Shown: positions 14,162-22,241 of the stretch, piece after piece
Layout: each line of letters opens with the position of its first letter
Numbering within the stretch: position 1 is the first letter of the stretch
Origin: Natronoplasma sp964602715
Lineage (GTDB): Archaea; Thermoplasmatota; Thermoplasmata; Halarchaeoplasmatales; Halarchaeoplasmataceae
Assembly: GCA_964602715.1 (NCBI GenBank)
Contig: CAZRSB010000031.1
Location: 1 to 22,243, forward strand
Length of the DNA stretch: 22,243 nucleotides
Direction: 5' to 3'
The notes under the pieces: generated by a model
The model's database searches: none
Seen by the model: the letters and a program-made list of their open reading frames with translations, nothing else
What the model was told of the DNA's origin: nothing
Translations under genes and position numbers: made by a program

Positions 14162-15139
14162 ATGAACGCAATAATACTGGCTGGAGGTTACGCAACTAGA
14201 CTCTGGCCTATCACAAAAAATAAACCTAAACCGTTATTACCATTAGCTGGTAAACCGATTCTTAGCTATATCCTTGATGAATTAGAAGAGATAGAGCAGA
14301 TCAAGAAGATATATATCACTACGAACGAAAGATTTGAAGATTCATTCAATAAATATATTGAAGGTAGAGAGAAAGACAAGTATGAATTGATAATTGAAAA
14401 ACAGAAATCTGAAGAAGAAAAATACGGGGCCATAGGTGGTATAATCAATGCTTTAGAACTATCGGAAAAAACGGATCATCTTGTTATTGGAGGAGATAAT
14501 TATTATTCCTTTGAGATCAAAAAATTTATCGAATTATGTACTAAAAAAGAGAAGTTAGTTAATGCTTGTTTTGAAGTAGGTAGCTTAGAAGAGGCAAAAA
14601 ATTATGGTATTGTAAATTTTGATCAAAATAAAAGAATGATAGATTTTCAAGAAAAACCAGAGGAACCCAAGTCAAAGATGGCTTCTACTGCTTTTTATTA
14701 TTTTCCTGAAAATATAATGGATGTATTTGACGAATATACAGGATACTGGGAAGGGAAGATATCAAAAGTCAAATATTTGGATGAGCCTGGGAGATTTTTG
14801 GATTGGGCATCTGAACGGTATGATTGTTATGCCTATCCCTTCACAGGCATATGGGCAGACGTTGGTACGAGACAGGGTTATCTTAGAGCAGAAGAGGAGG
14901 TCAAAGAGAGCAATCAGCAAGATAGAATAATCCGAGGCAAAACTATAGATTCTAAGATCGAAGAAAATACGACTATATTGGAAGGTAGTAATATAGTAAA
15001 TTCTACGATAGAGGGTTCAATAATCTTTAAAAATACTACAATAAAGAATGCTGTGATAAAGGATTCCATCGTTGATGAAAATACGGAAATTGAGGACTTG
15101 GAATTGAGAGAAGGATTGGTATCTTCAATCGATAATTGA
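14162..15139 (+). CDS. Sugar-phosphate nucleotidyltransferase with C-terminal hexapeptide repeats
   Basis: Transfers a nucleotide from NTP to a sugar 1-phosphate, giving an NDP-sugar for surface polysaccharide or glycoprotein synthesis. The N-terminal signature LAGGYATRLWPITKNKPKP (about 6-24) carries the NTP-binding G/R and the lysines, GGDNYY holds the metal Asp, and GIWADVGTRQGYL is the late catalytic-fold motif. Residues about 255-320 are a left-handed beta-helix of degenerate hexapeptides (IEENTTILEGSNI and following). The 325-residue size fits archaeal glucose-1-phosphate thymidylyl- or uridylyltransferases; sugar and nucleotide cannot be told from sequence. No other sugar-nucleotide gene is close by. 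Confidence 0.85.
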   Translation: MNAIILAGGYATRLWPITKNKPKPLLPLAGKPILSYILDELEEIEQIKKIYITTNERFEDSFNKYIEGREKDKYELIIEKQKSEEEKYGAIGGIINALELSEKTDHLVIGGDNYYSFEIKKFIELCTKKEKLVNACFEVGSLEEAKNYGIVNFDQNKRMIDFQEKPEEPKSKMASTAFYYFPENIMDVFDEYTGYWEGKISKVKYLDEPGRFLDWASERYDCYAYPFTGIWADVGTRQGYLRAEEEVKESNQQDRIIRGKTIDSKIEENTTILEGSNIVNSTIEGSIIFKNTTIKNAVIKDSIVDENTEIEDLELREGLVSSIDN

Positions 15140-15172
15140 TGAAAAATCAAGTGATACATTTCCACAACTATT

Positions 15173-15185
15173 AAAAGGTATATTA
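15173..15185 (+). promoter_or_regulatory. TATA-like box for the small membrane protein
   Basis: AAAAGGTATATTA ends about 25 nt before ATG 15210, a spacing that again fits a leaderless transcript. Confidence 0.35.
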
Positions 15186-15209
15186 CGATGAGGTTATGGT
15201 AATACCTTG

Positions 15210-15743
15210 ATGTCTAATCAATCAAAAAAAATTTTCTCAACTTACTTTGTAACTCTCTTGAGTCTATTATTCATCTCATTCTTAACCGGTAAAATAGATG
15301 AGTTTATCATCTTGGGAACCTTCCTCGGCGCAATTTTTGGGGCTTTCATAGGCACCTATGTAGGTTGGATTGGTAAAGAGACTTTTTCTCTTCTTTTTGT
15401 TTTATTGGCTGGACTACTTTTCCTGGGACGCATGGGGTTATTTGGAATTATTTTTGGCATGATTATAGGTTTCATAGTAGGTGTAATACCTCAATATATG
15501 GGTGAAAGATTTTCAGGAGGTTGGGGTTTTGTCTTACTTTTAATAGGTGCTGGATCTTTAGGAGCTATTCTTCTTAATTACGGAACGATTGGCATAGTAT
15601 ATCTTTTAGATATTTTGGGTGCAGTCGATGCTGTTCAATTTGATAGATATATATTTACGGCAAGTGTCTCTGGTTTGATGATTGGTATACTTTCTGGAAC
15701 ATGGACTTATAAAATAAAATTAGAGTTTGAGATGGAAGAATGA
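15210..15743 (+). CDS. Small polytopic membrane protein, function unknown
   Basis: A 177-residue hydrophobic protein, rich in Gly, with about five or six membrane helices: near 11-29, 32-54, 59-76, 77-96, 105-135 and 148-168. The glycine-spaced helix FLGAIFGAFIGTYVGW and the later FGIIFGMIIGFIVG resemble the Gly-zipper packing of small archaeal membrane families such as DUF5518, but I do not recognise it with certainty. It has no catalytic motif and ends with an acidic cytoplasmic tail (KLEFEMEE). ATG 15210 is preferred to the TTG at 15207. The upstream gene ends 70 nt before it, and a TATA-like box suggests its own promoter. Confidence 0.7.
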   Translation: MSNQSKKIFSTYFVTLLSLLFISFLTGKIDEFIILGTFLGAIFGAFIGTYVGWIGKETFSLLFVLLAGLLFLGRMGLFGIIFGMIIGFIVGVIPQYMGERFSGGWGFVLLLIGAGSLGAILLNYGTIGIVYLLDILGAVDAVQFDRYIFTASVSGLMIGILSGTWTYKIKLEFEMEE

Positions 15744-15749
15744 ATTGTA

Positions 15750-15875
15750 TCAAGCTTTTGATTGTACTGAAGAATTGGAAAACTTATGAATAAACTTATA
15801 GATCTGGCAAAGAAACAGGAAAAGGTCTACTGTATGTTCAATAATGCACAAAAATTAAGAGATATGGTTGAATAA
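15750..15875 (+). pseudogene. Decayed C-terminal remnant of a DUF72 (YecE-like) gene
   Basis: DUF72 proteins end with an EEL segment, then a VYVxFNN motif, then an NAxxL helix. Here one frame reads FDCTEELENL (about 15754-15783). After a one-base shift, the frame from ATG 15786 reads LAKKQEKVYCMFNNAQKLRDMVE to the stop at 15873-15875. The order and spacing match the DUF72 C-terminus, with several residues missing after FNN and with a frameshift. Nothing upstream matches the rest of the domain, since the membrane-protein gene ends at 15743. Most likely a deletion removed the main body. The 30-codon frame from 15786 could be a small peptide but has no obvious ribosome site. Confidence 0.5.
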
Positions 15876-15888
15876 CTAAACGTTCAAG

Positions 15889-16224
15889 ATGATAACACAT
15901 ATTATCAAAGAAAAAGACTGGGAAGAAGCTAAGAAAGAGGGAATTTACGAGCCTCATTCTTTAAGTTCTGAAGGATTTATTCATTGTTCCAAAATTTACC
16001 AAGTCATTGATGTTGCTAATCATATTTTTGATGGAAAAAAAGACCTTCTTTTGTTGATTATTGACGAGAGAAAGTTGGATTCGGAATTAGTTTATGAAGA
16101 TCTCTATAATGAAGGCAGAAAGTATCCCCATATCTATGGTCCTTTAAATCTTAGAGCTGTACAGGAAGTTTATGAGCTTCCTTTGGATGATGATGGCGAT
16201 TTTAAGTTACCTGAATCTCTTTGA
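15889..16224 (+). CDS. DUF952 family protein
   Basis: A full-length (111 residues) member of DUF952, small soluble proteins of unknown biochemical role. Conserved features are HIIKEKDWEEAKKEGIYEP at the start, LSSEGFIHCSKIYQV (25-39), DLLLLIIDERKL, and KYPHIYGPLNLRAVQEV (about 78-94). His32, Cys33 and His80 are the conserved polar residues and may form the active or binding site. The ATG follows the DUF72 remnant by 13 nt and has no clear ribosome site. No functional link to its neighbours can be inferred. Confidence 0.85.
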   Translation: MITHIIKEKDWEEAKKEGIYEPHSLSSEGFIHCSKIYQVIDVANHIFDGKKDLLLLIIDERKLDSELVYEDLYNEGRKYPHIYGPLNLRAVQEVYELPLDDDGDFKLPESL

Positions 16225-16256
16225 TAGTACCCATAAATCTTAGTTCCTCGGTAAAA

Positions 16257-16266
16257 TTTATTTAAG
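16257..16266 (+). promoter_or_regulatory. TATA-like box for the PLP enzyme gene
   Basis: TTTATTTAAG centred near 16262 lies about 29 nt before ATG 16291, so the leader would be only a few bases long. Confidence 0.45.
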
Positions 16267-16290
16267 TCTTGATGATAAACCAACGATAAC

Positions 16291-17343
16291 ATGGATGAAA
16301 ATTTAGAAAATATCCTAGATGAGTTACCGAAAGTAGACATAGGATTTTTTCCTACTCCTTTACAAAGATTGGACAGTCTTTCTGAAAAATATGACGTAGA
16401 ATTTTACATAAAAAGAGATGATCTTTCTGGTCCAGAATTTGGTGGAAATAAGGTCAGGAAATTGGAGTTCATCATAGGGGAAGCTCTTGAAGAAGGGTGT
16501 GATTACATCTTCACTTATGGTGGAATTCAATCCAATCACTGCAGGCAAGTGAGCGCTTCTTGTAGGAAATTTGACCTAGAACCGGTACTTTATCTTGTAG
16601 GTGACGAAAAACCTGAAGAAAAAAAAGCAAACTTACATCTAGATAAACTCTTCGATGCTGAGATTCACTATGTAACAGGAGATCTTGGAGATGTCGGAAA
16701 GTATCTAGACAAAGCCATGGAAGAAGCTGAAGAACGAATCGAAGAACTAGAACAACAAGGGAATAAGTGCTACAATTGTCCTTCTGGAGGCTTTAACCCT
16801 ACAGGAACGTTGGGTTTTGTCCGAGCGTTTGGTGAACTTCATGAACAGATCGAGGAGCAGGGTCTAGAAGTTGATCATATAGCTCACGCCAACGGTACCG
16901 GTGGAACTCTCACTGGTTTAATGATGGGTAAGAAGATATTGAATTCAGATATAGAGATATTGCCTTTTAGCGTTTCCCCTCTATTCCCTGGTTTGAAAGA
17001 AAAAATTTCAGATATGAGTGACGAAGTGGCGGAAAAGTTGGATATTGAGGATGAATATGAAGATGAAGTCACGATCTCTGAGCATGAGATAGAGATAGAT
17101 ACAGATCATTACGGTCCAGGATATGATATCCCTTATGAAGGGTCTATCAGAGCTACTAAGGAATTAGCAAGAGAAGAAGGAATAGTCCTCGGTCCTGCAT
17201 ATACAGCTAAAGCAATGTCAGGTCTTCTAGATTATTTAGAGAGTGGAAAAATAGAAGAGGAAAGTACAGTTGTATTTTGGCATACTGGAGGTACTCCAGC
17301 GATCTTCGCCGAAAAAGAGATAGTCGGTGAGATCTACGATTGA
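16291..17343 (+). CDS. D-cysteine desulfhydrase / ACC deaminase family PLP enzyme
   Basis: A fold-type II pyridoxal-phosphate enzyme of 350 residues. The family includes D-cysteine desulfhydrase (D-cysteine to pyruvate, sulfide and ammonia) and 1-aminocyclopropane-1-carboxylate deaminase. The PLP lysine should be K54 in FGGNKVRKLEF. YGGIQSNHCRQVSA (about 76-89) is the substrate and carboxylate loop, ANGTGGTLTGL binds the PLP phosphate, and FWHTGGTPAIF near the C-terminus completes the cofactor pocket. The start is short-leadered, with a TATA-like box at 16257-16266. It runs towards the ROK kinase gene with an 86-nt gap. Substrate choice within the family cannot be read with confidence; D-cysteine is the commoner annotation in archaea. 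Confidence 0.85.
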   Translation: MDENLENILDELPKVDIGFFPTPLQRLDSLSEKYDVEFYIKRDDLSGPEFGGNKVRKLEFIIGEALEEGCDYIFTYGGIQSNHCRQVSASCRKFDLEPVLYLVGDEKPEEKKANLHLDKLFDAEIHYVTGDLGDVGKYLDKAMEEAEERIEELEQQGNKCYNCPSGGFNPTGTLGFVRAFGELHEQIEEQGLEVDHIAHANGTGGTLTGLMMGKKILNSDIEILPFSVSPLFPGLKEKISDMSDEVAEKLDIEDEYEDEVTISEHEIEIDTDHYGPGYDIPYEGSIRATKELAREEGIVLGPAYTAKAMSGLLDYLESGKIEEESTVVFWHTGGTPAIFAEKEIVGEIYD

Positions 17344-17429
17344 GAGAATAGTCCCTTCGTAAACTTTTATTTGGAACGGGATATGCAAAGGTAGGATTGA
17401 GTTAAGATCACATCTAAGAGAGAGATAGG

Positions 17430-18332
17430 TTACTTCAAATCTATTATAGGTGCCCTTTGAAACCTTTCGATCTTTTTTTCCTTTTTTACTTTACATAGAG
17501 CTAATAGGCCATAAAGAACCGAATCTTCGCCTAAAGTGGAAATATTGATTTCTGGTAATTCTTCTTGTAAAGTGTAGTTTTTTATTTCTTCTTCTAGCCC
17601 TTTTACGACTTCATCTGGATGATTTATTGCTACAGATCCTCCAAAAACTATAGTCTCTGGGTTGAAATTGTTTATGACATTAGCTATTCCTTTTGAATTG
17701 TATTTTCTCATCTTTTCTATCGTTTTGACTGCTTTTTTATTTCTTTTTTCAAACTTTGAAAAGATCTCCTTAGCAGACTCAAATTTTTCTCCGGTAAGAT
17801 CTTTCGCTAGTTTTGGTAGGTTATTACCTGAGCAGTAAGCTTCCCAGTGGCCTCTTCCTCCACAACCACATTCTTGAGACTCACCAACAGTTATATGGCC
17901 TATCTCACAATAATTACCGTTTCTTCCATTTATCAAGTTTCCTTCTAAAATAAGTCCTCCTCCGATTCCTGAACTTATAGAGATGTAAGTAAAACTAGAA
18001 GCTTCAGAATTCCCAAATACGTACTCTCCTACAGCTCCAGCATTACAATCATTGATCAAAAAGTAATTTTTTGGATCCATCGGTATCAGATCTTCAAGAT
18101 CTATACTTTTCTTAGGTAAATTTGGTGGATTTATTACTGATCTCTTTTCACTTATAGGTCCAGGACTAGCTATTCCATATAGTTCAATTTCTGAAGAAGA
18201 GAACTCATTTAAAATAGATAATGCACCATCTAAAAATTCTGCTGTATCTATGATTTTTGTTCTTTTGAAATCCTTGGCACCCACGCCTATTTTGGTATTG
18301 GTGGCCCCTATATCAATACAGAGAAAACTCAT
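17430..18332 (-). CDS. ROK family sugar kinase, probable glucokinase
   Basis: ATP-dependent hexose kinase of the ROK family, probably feeding glucose into glycolysis. The phosphate-1 motif is DIGATNTKIG (7-16). NDCNAGAVGEY holds the catalytic Asp, SISSGIGGGLI is the phosphate-2 region, and the ROK signature with its zinc site is GHITVGESQECGCGG followed by RGHWEAYCSG. All zinc ligands (one His, three Cys) are present. Length 300 residues is normal, with a basic tail (KVKKEKKIERFQR). No N-terminal helix-turn-helix is present, so it is an enzyme and not a ROK repressor. ATG 18332 is preceded by a TATA-like box at the right distance for a leaderless RNA. Confidence 0.88.
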   Translation of the reverse strand: MSFLCIDIGATNTKIGVGAKDFKRTKIIDTAEFLDGALSILNEFSSSEIELYGIASPGPISEKRSVINPPNLPKKSIDLEDLIPMDPKNYFLINDCNAGAVGEYVFGNSEASSFTYISISSGIGGGLILEGNLINGRNGNYCEIGHITVGESQECGCGGRGHWEAYCSGNNLPKLAKDLTGEKFESAKEIFSKFEKRNKKAVKTIEKMRKYNSKGIANVINNFNPETIVFGGSVAINHPDEVVKGLEEEIKNYTLQEELPEINISTLGEDSVLYGLLALCKVKKEKKIERFQRAPIIDLK

Positions 18333-18349
18333 TGCATATGAAATAGATT

Positions 18350-18361
18350 GATATAAATAAA
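18350..18361 (-). promoter_or_regulatory. TATA-like box for the ROK kinase
   Basis: On the minus strand this reads TTTATTTATATC, centred about 24 nt before ATG 18332, so the transcript should begin at the start codon. It is divergent from the promoter at 18429-18438. Confidence 0.5.
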
Positions 18362-18428
18362 AAGATGTTGGTCTTAGGAGTTTGATTAGGGATTTAAAAA
18401 ACGATCCCTTCTCCTCTTTTCAAGGAAG

Positions 18429-18438
18429 GATTAAAAAG
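18429..18438 (+). promoter_or_regulatory. TATA-like box for the aldehyde dehydrogenase gene
   Basis: GATTAAAAAG centred near 18434 lies about 29 nt before ATG 18463. The match is weaker than for the divergent gene. Confidence 0.3.
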
Positions 18439-18462
18439 GAATGAAATATCTTAATCATAATT

Positions 18463-19977
18463 ATGAGGGAAAAAATCGAAGCTGTAGACCCTGCTACTGG
18501 TGAAAGGATAAAAACATATGAAAAAGCCGATCTAAGGGAGATCGAGAACAAATTCAAAAAGGCACAACACGGATTTAAAAGATGGAAAGATATCTCGATA
18601 CAAAAAAGGTGTGAGTATTTAGGTAAACTTAGAAAAGAGATAGTTTCTGATCTAGACGGTATAGTAGAAGTCATCAAGGAAGATACTGGTAAGCCTGATG
18701 TTGAAGCCCTGATGTCTGATGTTCTTGCAACTTTGAATATTATCAAATATTATGAAAAAAACGCTGAAAAAATCCTGAAAAAGGAAAAAAGAAATACTCC
18801 CTTGGAATATTACAAAAACAGATCATATGTAGAATATGATCCTTTAGGCATTGTATTGGTTATATCTCCCTGGAACTATCCTTTTCAACTTTCCTTAGTT
18901 CCCTCTATAACTGCATTGGCAGCAGGTAATTCCGTTATTCTCAAGCCTTCAGAGGTGACTCCATTAACAGGAGAAAAAATAGATGATATTATGAAAAGAG
19001 CGGGGATTCCTGAGGGTGTTTTTCAACTTGTACAAGGAGATGGAAAAACTGGTAAAGAATTGATAGATAATGAACCAGATAAAATATTTTTTACAGGTGG
19101 AACGCAAACCGGAAAAAAGGTGATGGCTAAAGCTTCAGAAAACTTGATACCGGTAGAGTTGGAATTGGGAGGAAAGGATCCTGTTATTGTTTTTAACGAT
19201 GCAAATTTAGAAAGAGCTGTAAAAGGAACTGTATATGGTGCGTTTGCAAATGCTGGACAACTATGTGTATCGGCAGAAAGGGTCTATGTTCAGGGAGAGA
19301 TGAAAGAAGAATTTGTAAATAATGTTATGAGGGAAGTGAGTAGTATAGAGGTTGGAAACACTGTTGACTCAGACATTGGACCGATGATAAGAGAAGAACA
19401 AAAACAGATCGTAAAAGATCATGTAAAAGATGCAAAAGAAAAAGGAGCTAAATTACTGACTGAGTGGAAAGAAGAAGATAATTACCTTTATCCACAGGTT
19501 CTCATAAACGTAAATCATGAAATGAAGATAATGGAAGAGGAAACCTTTGGCCCAGTTATGCCGATAATGAGTTTTGAAGATGAGGATGAAGCGGTCAAAC
19601 TCGCGAACAAAACAAGATATGGTTTGAATGCAAGTATTTGGACTTCTGATAATAAGAAAGGAGAGAGAGTCTCTTCTAAGTTAAGAGTGGGTAATTGTTA
19701 TGTAAACGATGTAGTCAAAAATATAGGTAATCCCTCTCTACCTTTTGGAGGGGCTAAAAAAAGTGGGATAGGAAGATATCACGGACCTGAAGGTTTAAAA
19801 TCCTTTGTGGAGACTAAATCAGTGATGGTGAACAATAATAAGAAAATTGAATTAAATTGGTTTCCATTCGATAGCGATCTTTACGAGACCATCAAGCAGT
19901 TAATCTATACCAAGCATGGTGATTTAGGAATAGCAAAAAAACTAAAAAATCTAATCAAACTTTGGAGATCTATGTAA
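18463..19977 (+). CDS. NAD(P)-dependent aldehyde dehydrogenase
   Basis: Oxidises an aldehyde to the carboxylic acid. The 504-residue protein has the full ALDH set: SPWNYPFQ (about 136-143) for substrate and cofactor binding, KPSEVTPLTGEK, FFTGGTQTGKKVM for the nucleotide, ELELGGKDP with the general-base Glu, catalytic C268 in NAGQLCVSAERV, EEETFGPVMPI, and LPFGGAKKSGIGRYHG. The C-terminal tail past the oligomerisation strand is about 40 residues long (FPFDSDLYETIKQ onward) and recalls the fatty-aldehyde or carotenoid-aldehyde (CrtNc-like) branch. Position before a methyltransferase-like gene and a carotenoid desaturase/oxygenase gene fits a carotenoid aldehyde substrate, but succinate semialdehyde or another aldehyde is possible. 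Confidence 0.85.
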   Translation: MREKIEAVDPATGERIKTYEKADLREIENKFKKAQHGFKRWKDISIQKRCEYLGKLRKEIVSDLDGIVEVIKEDTGKPDVEALMSDVLATLNIIKYYEKNAEKILKKEKRNTPLEYYKNRSYVEYDPLGIVLVISPWNYPFQLSLVPSITALAAGNSVILKPSEVTPLTGEKIDDIMKRAGIPEGVFQLVQGDGKTGKELIDNEPDKIFFTGGTQTGKKVMAKASENLIPVELELGGKDPVIVFNDANLERAVKGTVYGAFANAGQLCVSAERVYVQGEMKEEFVNNVMREVSSIEVGNTVDSDIGPMIREEQKQIVKDHVKDAKEKGAKLLTEWKEEDNYLYPQVLINVNHEMKIMEEETFGPVMPIMSFEDEDEAVKLANKTRYGLNASIWTSDNKKGERVSSKLRVGNCYVNDVVKNIGNPSLPFGGAKKSGIGRYHGPEGLKSFVETKSVMVNNNKKIELNWFPFDSDLYETIKQLIYTKHGDLGIAKKLKNLIKLWRSM

Positions 19978-20023
19978 ATATACAAATATGAACGTGTTAC
20001 TCAGAAATTTTTAAATAATTTGC

Positions 20024-20034
20024 TAATATTTATT
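20024..20034 (+). promoter_or_regulatory. TATA-like box for the methyltransferase-carotenoid genes
   Basis: TAATATTTATT would place the start near 20053, leaving a short leader with AGGA at 20061-20064, 7 nt before ATG 20072. This is a leadered promoter, unlike most others in the window. Confidence 0.35.
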
Positions 20035-20071
20035 GTTTTGAAAACAGGGAGATTTAAGACAGGAAAAGATC

Positions 20072-20674
20072 ATGTTAGACAATTTATTAGAAATTTTAAG
20101 ATTTAACTGGCAGACCGTCCTTTTTGTCATGATTACGTTGATTTGGTGGGCTGAGTTCATAATCCTCCCTTCTAAAGGCGGTGAAGATAATCCCAAAAAA
20201 GAAGGGGAAAGAAGATCATTTTTCTTAGTTGGGGTCGGGATCGGCTCATCTATCCTTTTAGCTATCATACTTAGAATGTTTGGAGTATTGAATTTATCTG
20301 CATATTCATTGACAGTAATACAACAGTTAGCTGTTGTGATCTATCTTTTTGGTATAATAGTGAGGTACTGGTCATTGATACTTTTGGGTGATTACTTCAC
20401 GAGAGATGTTGAAGTAGAAGACCAACAGGATTTAGTCAGCAGAGGACCTTATAAATATCTCAGACATCCTTCGTATCTGGGATTGTTTTCCCTCACTTTA
20501 GGTGTAATTCTTTTTATAGGTAATCTTATAGCGATTCCGATGGGTGTGATTATCTTAATTATAGCCTTGAATTACAGGATAAAGATTGAAGAAAAAATGA
20601 TGCTCGATATGATCGGAGAGGAGTATAAAATGTGGTGTAAAAACCGATATAGGATGTTTCCCTTAATTTATTAG
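20072..20674 (+). CDS. Isoprenylcysteine carboxyl methyltransferase-like membrane protein
   Basis: An integral membrane protein of 200 residues with about five helices (near 12-30, 50-69, 82-103, 137-165). It carries the ICMT/PEMT family core: SRGPYKYLRHPSYLG (about 123-137), then IEEKMMLDMIGEEYKMWCK and PLIY at the end, which form the S-adenosylmethionine and lipid-substrate site. Family members methylate carboxyl groups of prenylated substrates or lipid head groups. AGGA lies 7 nt upstream of the ATG. The stop is 22 nt before the carotenoid gene, which has a ribosome site, so the two are probably co-transcribed. Methylation of a carotenoid or other isoprenoid carboxylate is an inference from context. 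Confidence 0.8.
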   Translation: MLDNLLEILRFNWQTVLFVMITLIWWAEFIILPSKGGEDNPKKEGERRSFFLVGVGIGSSILLAIILRMFGVLNLSAYSLTVIQQLAVVIYLFGIIVRYWSLILLGDYFTRDVEVEDQQDLVSRGPYKYLRHPSYLGLFSLTLGVILFIGNLIAIPMGVIILIIALNYRIKIEEKMMLDMIGEEYKMWCKNRYRMFPLIY

Positions 20675-20696
20675 TTGAAAGAAAAAGGTGTAGATA

Positions 20697-22175
20697 ATGG
20701 ACAAAAAAGAAAAAGTTCTAGTTGTCGGTGGAGGTCTCGGTGGAATTTCTTCAGCGGCTTCTCTAGCAGCAGAAGGTTATGAAGTCGAGCTTTTTGAAAA
20801 GAACTCTCATCTAGGTGGGAAATTGAACCAAAAAAACCAGGATGGTTTCACCTTTGATCTAGGGCCTTCGATTTTAACACTACCATCCATATTTAGTAGA
20901 CTTTTTGAGTGGGCAGGGAAAGATATGGAGAACTACCTTGAGATCGAAAAGTTAGAACCACAGTGGCGCTCATTTTTTCCTGATGGAGGGACTATAGACC
21001 TTCATGCTGATTTAGACGAAATGGAGAGTAAAAATGATCACATTACCAGTAAAGACAAGAAAGAGATATCTAAGTATTTAGACTACTGTAAACATTTGTA
21101 TGAAACCGTAGAGAAGGGATATTTCAAGGAAGGAGTAGATACAAAATGGGAGCTTTTTAGGGAATACGGTCTGATTTCGATTTTAAAAGATTTTGATTAT
21201 TTCTCTACTATGAACGAAGGGGTAGAGAGGTACGTAAGTGATGAAAATCTTCAGGACATGTTCAATTTTTTCATCAAATATGTTGGTTCTTCTCCATATC
21301 GCGCGCCAGCGATTTTGAATCTACTGCCCTACATCCAGGTAAAATATGGTCTTTGGTACGTTCCAGGAGGATTGTATGGCCTTGCGGAAGCTCTTGAGGA
21401 GTTACTCGATGATTTAAATGTAAAAGTACATCTAAACACTGAAGTTGTAGATATGGTTGAAAAGAATAAAGAAGTCCAAAAGGTAGTACTCGATAATGGA
21501 GATGAAAGAAAAGGTGACATAATAGTTTCAAATATGGAAGTCATTCCAGCTTATCGAGAGTTACTTGAAGGTAACGAGAAATTGATACAGAAGTACGAGA
21601 AAAAATTCGAACCGGCTTGTTCCGGTCTAGTTTTACATCTAGGAGTTGATAAGAAGTACGATCAACTCGCGCACCATAATTTTTTCTTCTCAAAAAATCC
21701 TAAAGAACATTTTAATTCCATATTTCAGAAATATGAACTGCCAAAAGATCCAACTATTTACCTCGTAGCTTCCACTAGAACTGATCCCTCTCAAGGTAAG
21801 GAAGGTTGTGAGAATATCAAAGTCCTTCCTCATATACCTCATTTAGGTGAAGGTAGATTTAGCGAAGAGGAATACGAAGCTCTAAGAGAAAGGATTTTAG
21901 ACAAATTAGAAAGGATGGGTTTAAAAGATTTAAGAGAACATATAATCACTGAGGATATGTGGACTCCTGAAGATATAGAAGAGACTTATTATTCCAATCA
22001 TGGAGCTATCTACGGAGTCGTTTCCGATCGTAAGAAAAATCTAGGATTCAAAGCACCTAAATCAAGTAAAAAATATGAAAACCTGTATTTTGTAGGAGGT
22101 AGTGTAAATCCAGGTGGAGGGATGCCAATGGCTGTGTTGTCGGGACAACAGGTAAAAGACATGATAGTTGAATAG
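20697..22175 (+). CDS. Carotenoid desaturase/oxygenase (CrtI/CrtN/CrtP family)
   Basis: An FAD-dependent membrane-associated amine-oxidase-fold enzyme acting on phytoene-type carotenoids, 492 residues and full length. The dinucleotide motif is VVGGGLGGISSAASLA (9-24) followed by ELFEKNSHLGGK. FTFDLGPSILTLP is the second family motif. The C-terminal flavin motif reads NLYFVGGSVNPGGGMPMAV. GGS-x-x-PGGG is closer, from memory, to the CrtN/CrtP branch than to the GAxTHPGxG of CrtI, so it may oxidise terminal methyls to aldehydes instead of only desaturating. AAGGTG lies 6 nt before ATG 20697. It follows the methyltransferase-like gene by 22 nt. Desaturase and oxygenase cannot be separated by eye. 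Confidence 0.85.
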   Translation: MDKKEKVLVVGGGLGGISSAASLAAEGYEVELFEKNSHLGGKLNQKNQDGFTFDLGPSILTLPSIFSRLFEWAGKDMENYLEIEKLEPQWRSFFPDGGTIDLHADLDEMESKNDHITSKDKKEISKYLDYCKHLYETVEKGYFKEGVDTKWELFREYGLISILKDFDYFSTMNEGVERYVSDENLQDMFNFFIKYVGSSPYRAPAILNLLPYIQVKYGLWYVPGGLYGLAEALEELLDDLNVKVHLNTEVVDMVEKNKEVQKVVLDNGDERKGDIIVSNMEVIPAYRELLEGNEKLIQKYEKKFEPACSGLVLHLGVDKKYDQLAHHNFFFSKNPKEHFNSIFQKYELPKDPTIYLVASTRTDPSQGKEGCENIKVLPHIPHLGEGRFSEEEYEALRERILDKLERMGLKDLREHIITEDMWTPEDIEETYYSNHGAIYGVVSDRKKNLGFKAPKSSKKYENLYFVGGSVNPGGGMPMAVLSGQQVKDMIVE

Positions 22176-22184
22176 ACAAATATA

Positions 22185-22241
22185 TCACAGAGACTTGTTA
22201 ATTTCTTCGGGATTTCTTAACAACGGTAGTTTCAAGTCCAT
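22185..22241 (-). CDS. Possible C-terminal end of a convergent gene, cut by window edge
   Basis: On the minus strand a frame enters from the right edge and reads MDLKLPLLRNPEEINKSL before a TGA at 22187-22185. It ends 9 nt past the carotenoid gene's stop, a common spacing for convergent genes. The composition (Leu, Lys, Asn, Glu) resembles other proteins in the window. It is too short to identify. Confidence 0.25.
   Translation of the reverse strand: MDLKLPLLRNPEEINKSL

Noticed and set aside
17344..17429. RNA gene or strong terminator in the convergent spacer
   Set aside because: No stem longer than a few base pairs and no tRNA-like arms; only a T-rich patch.
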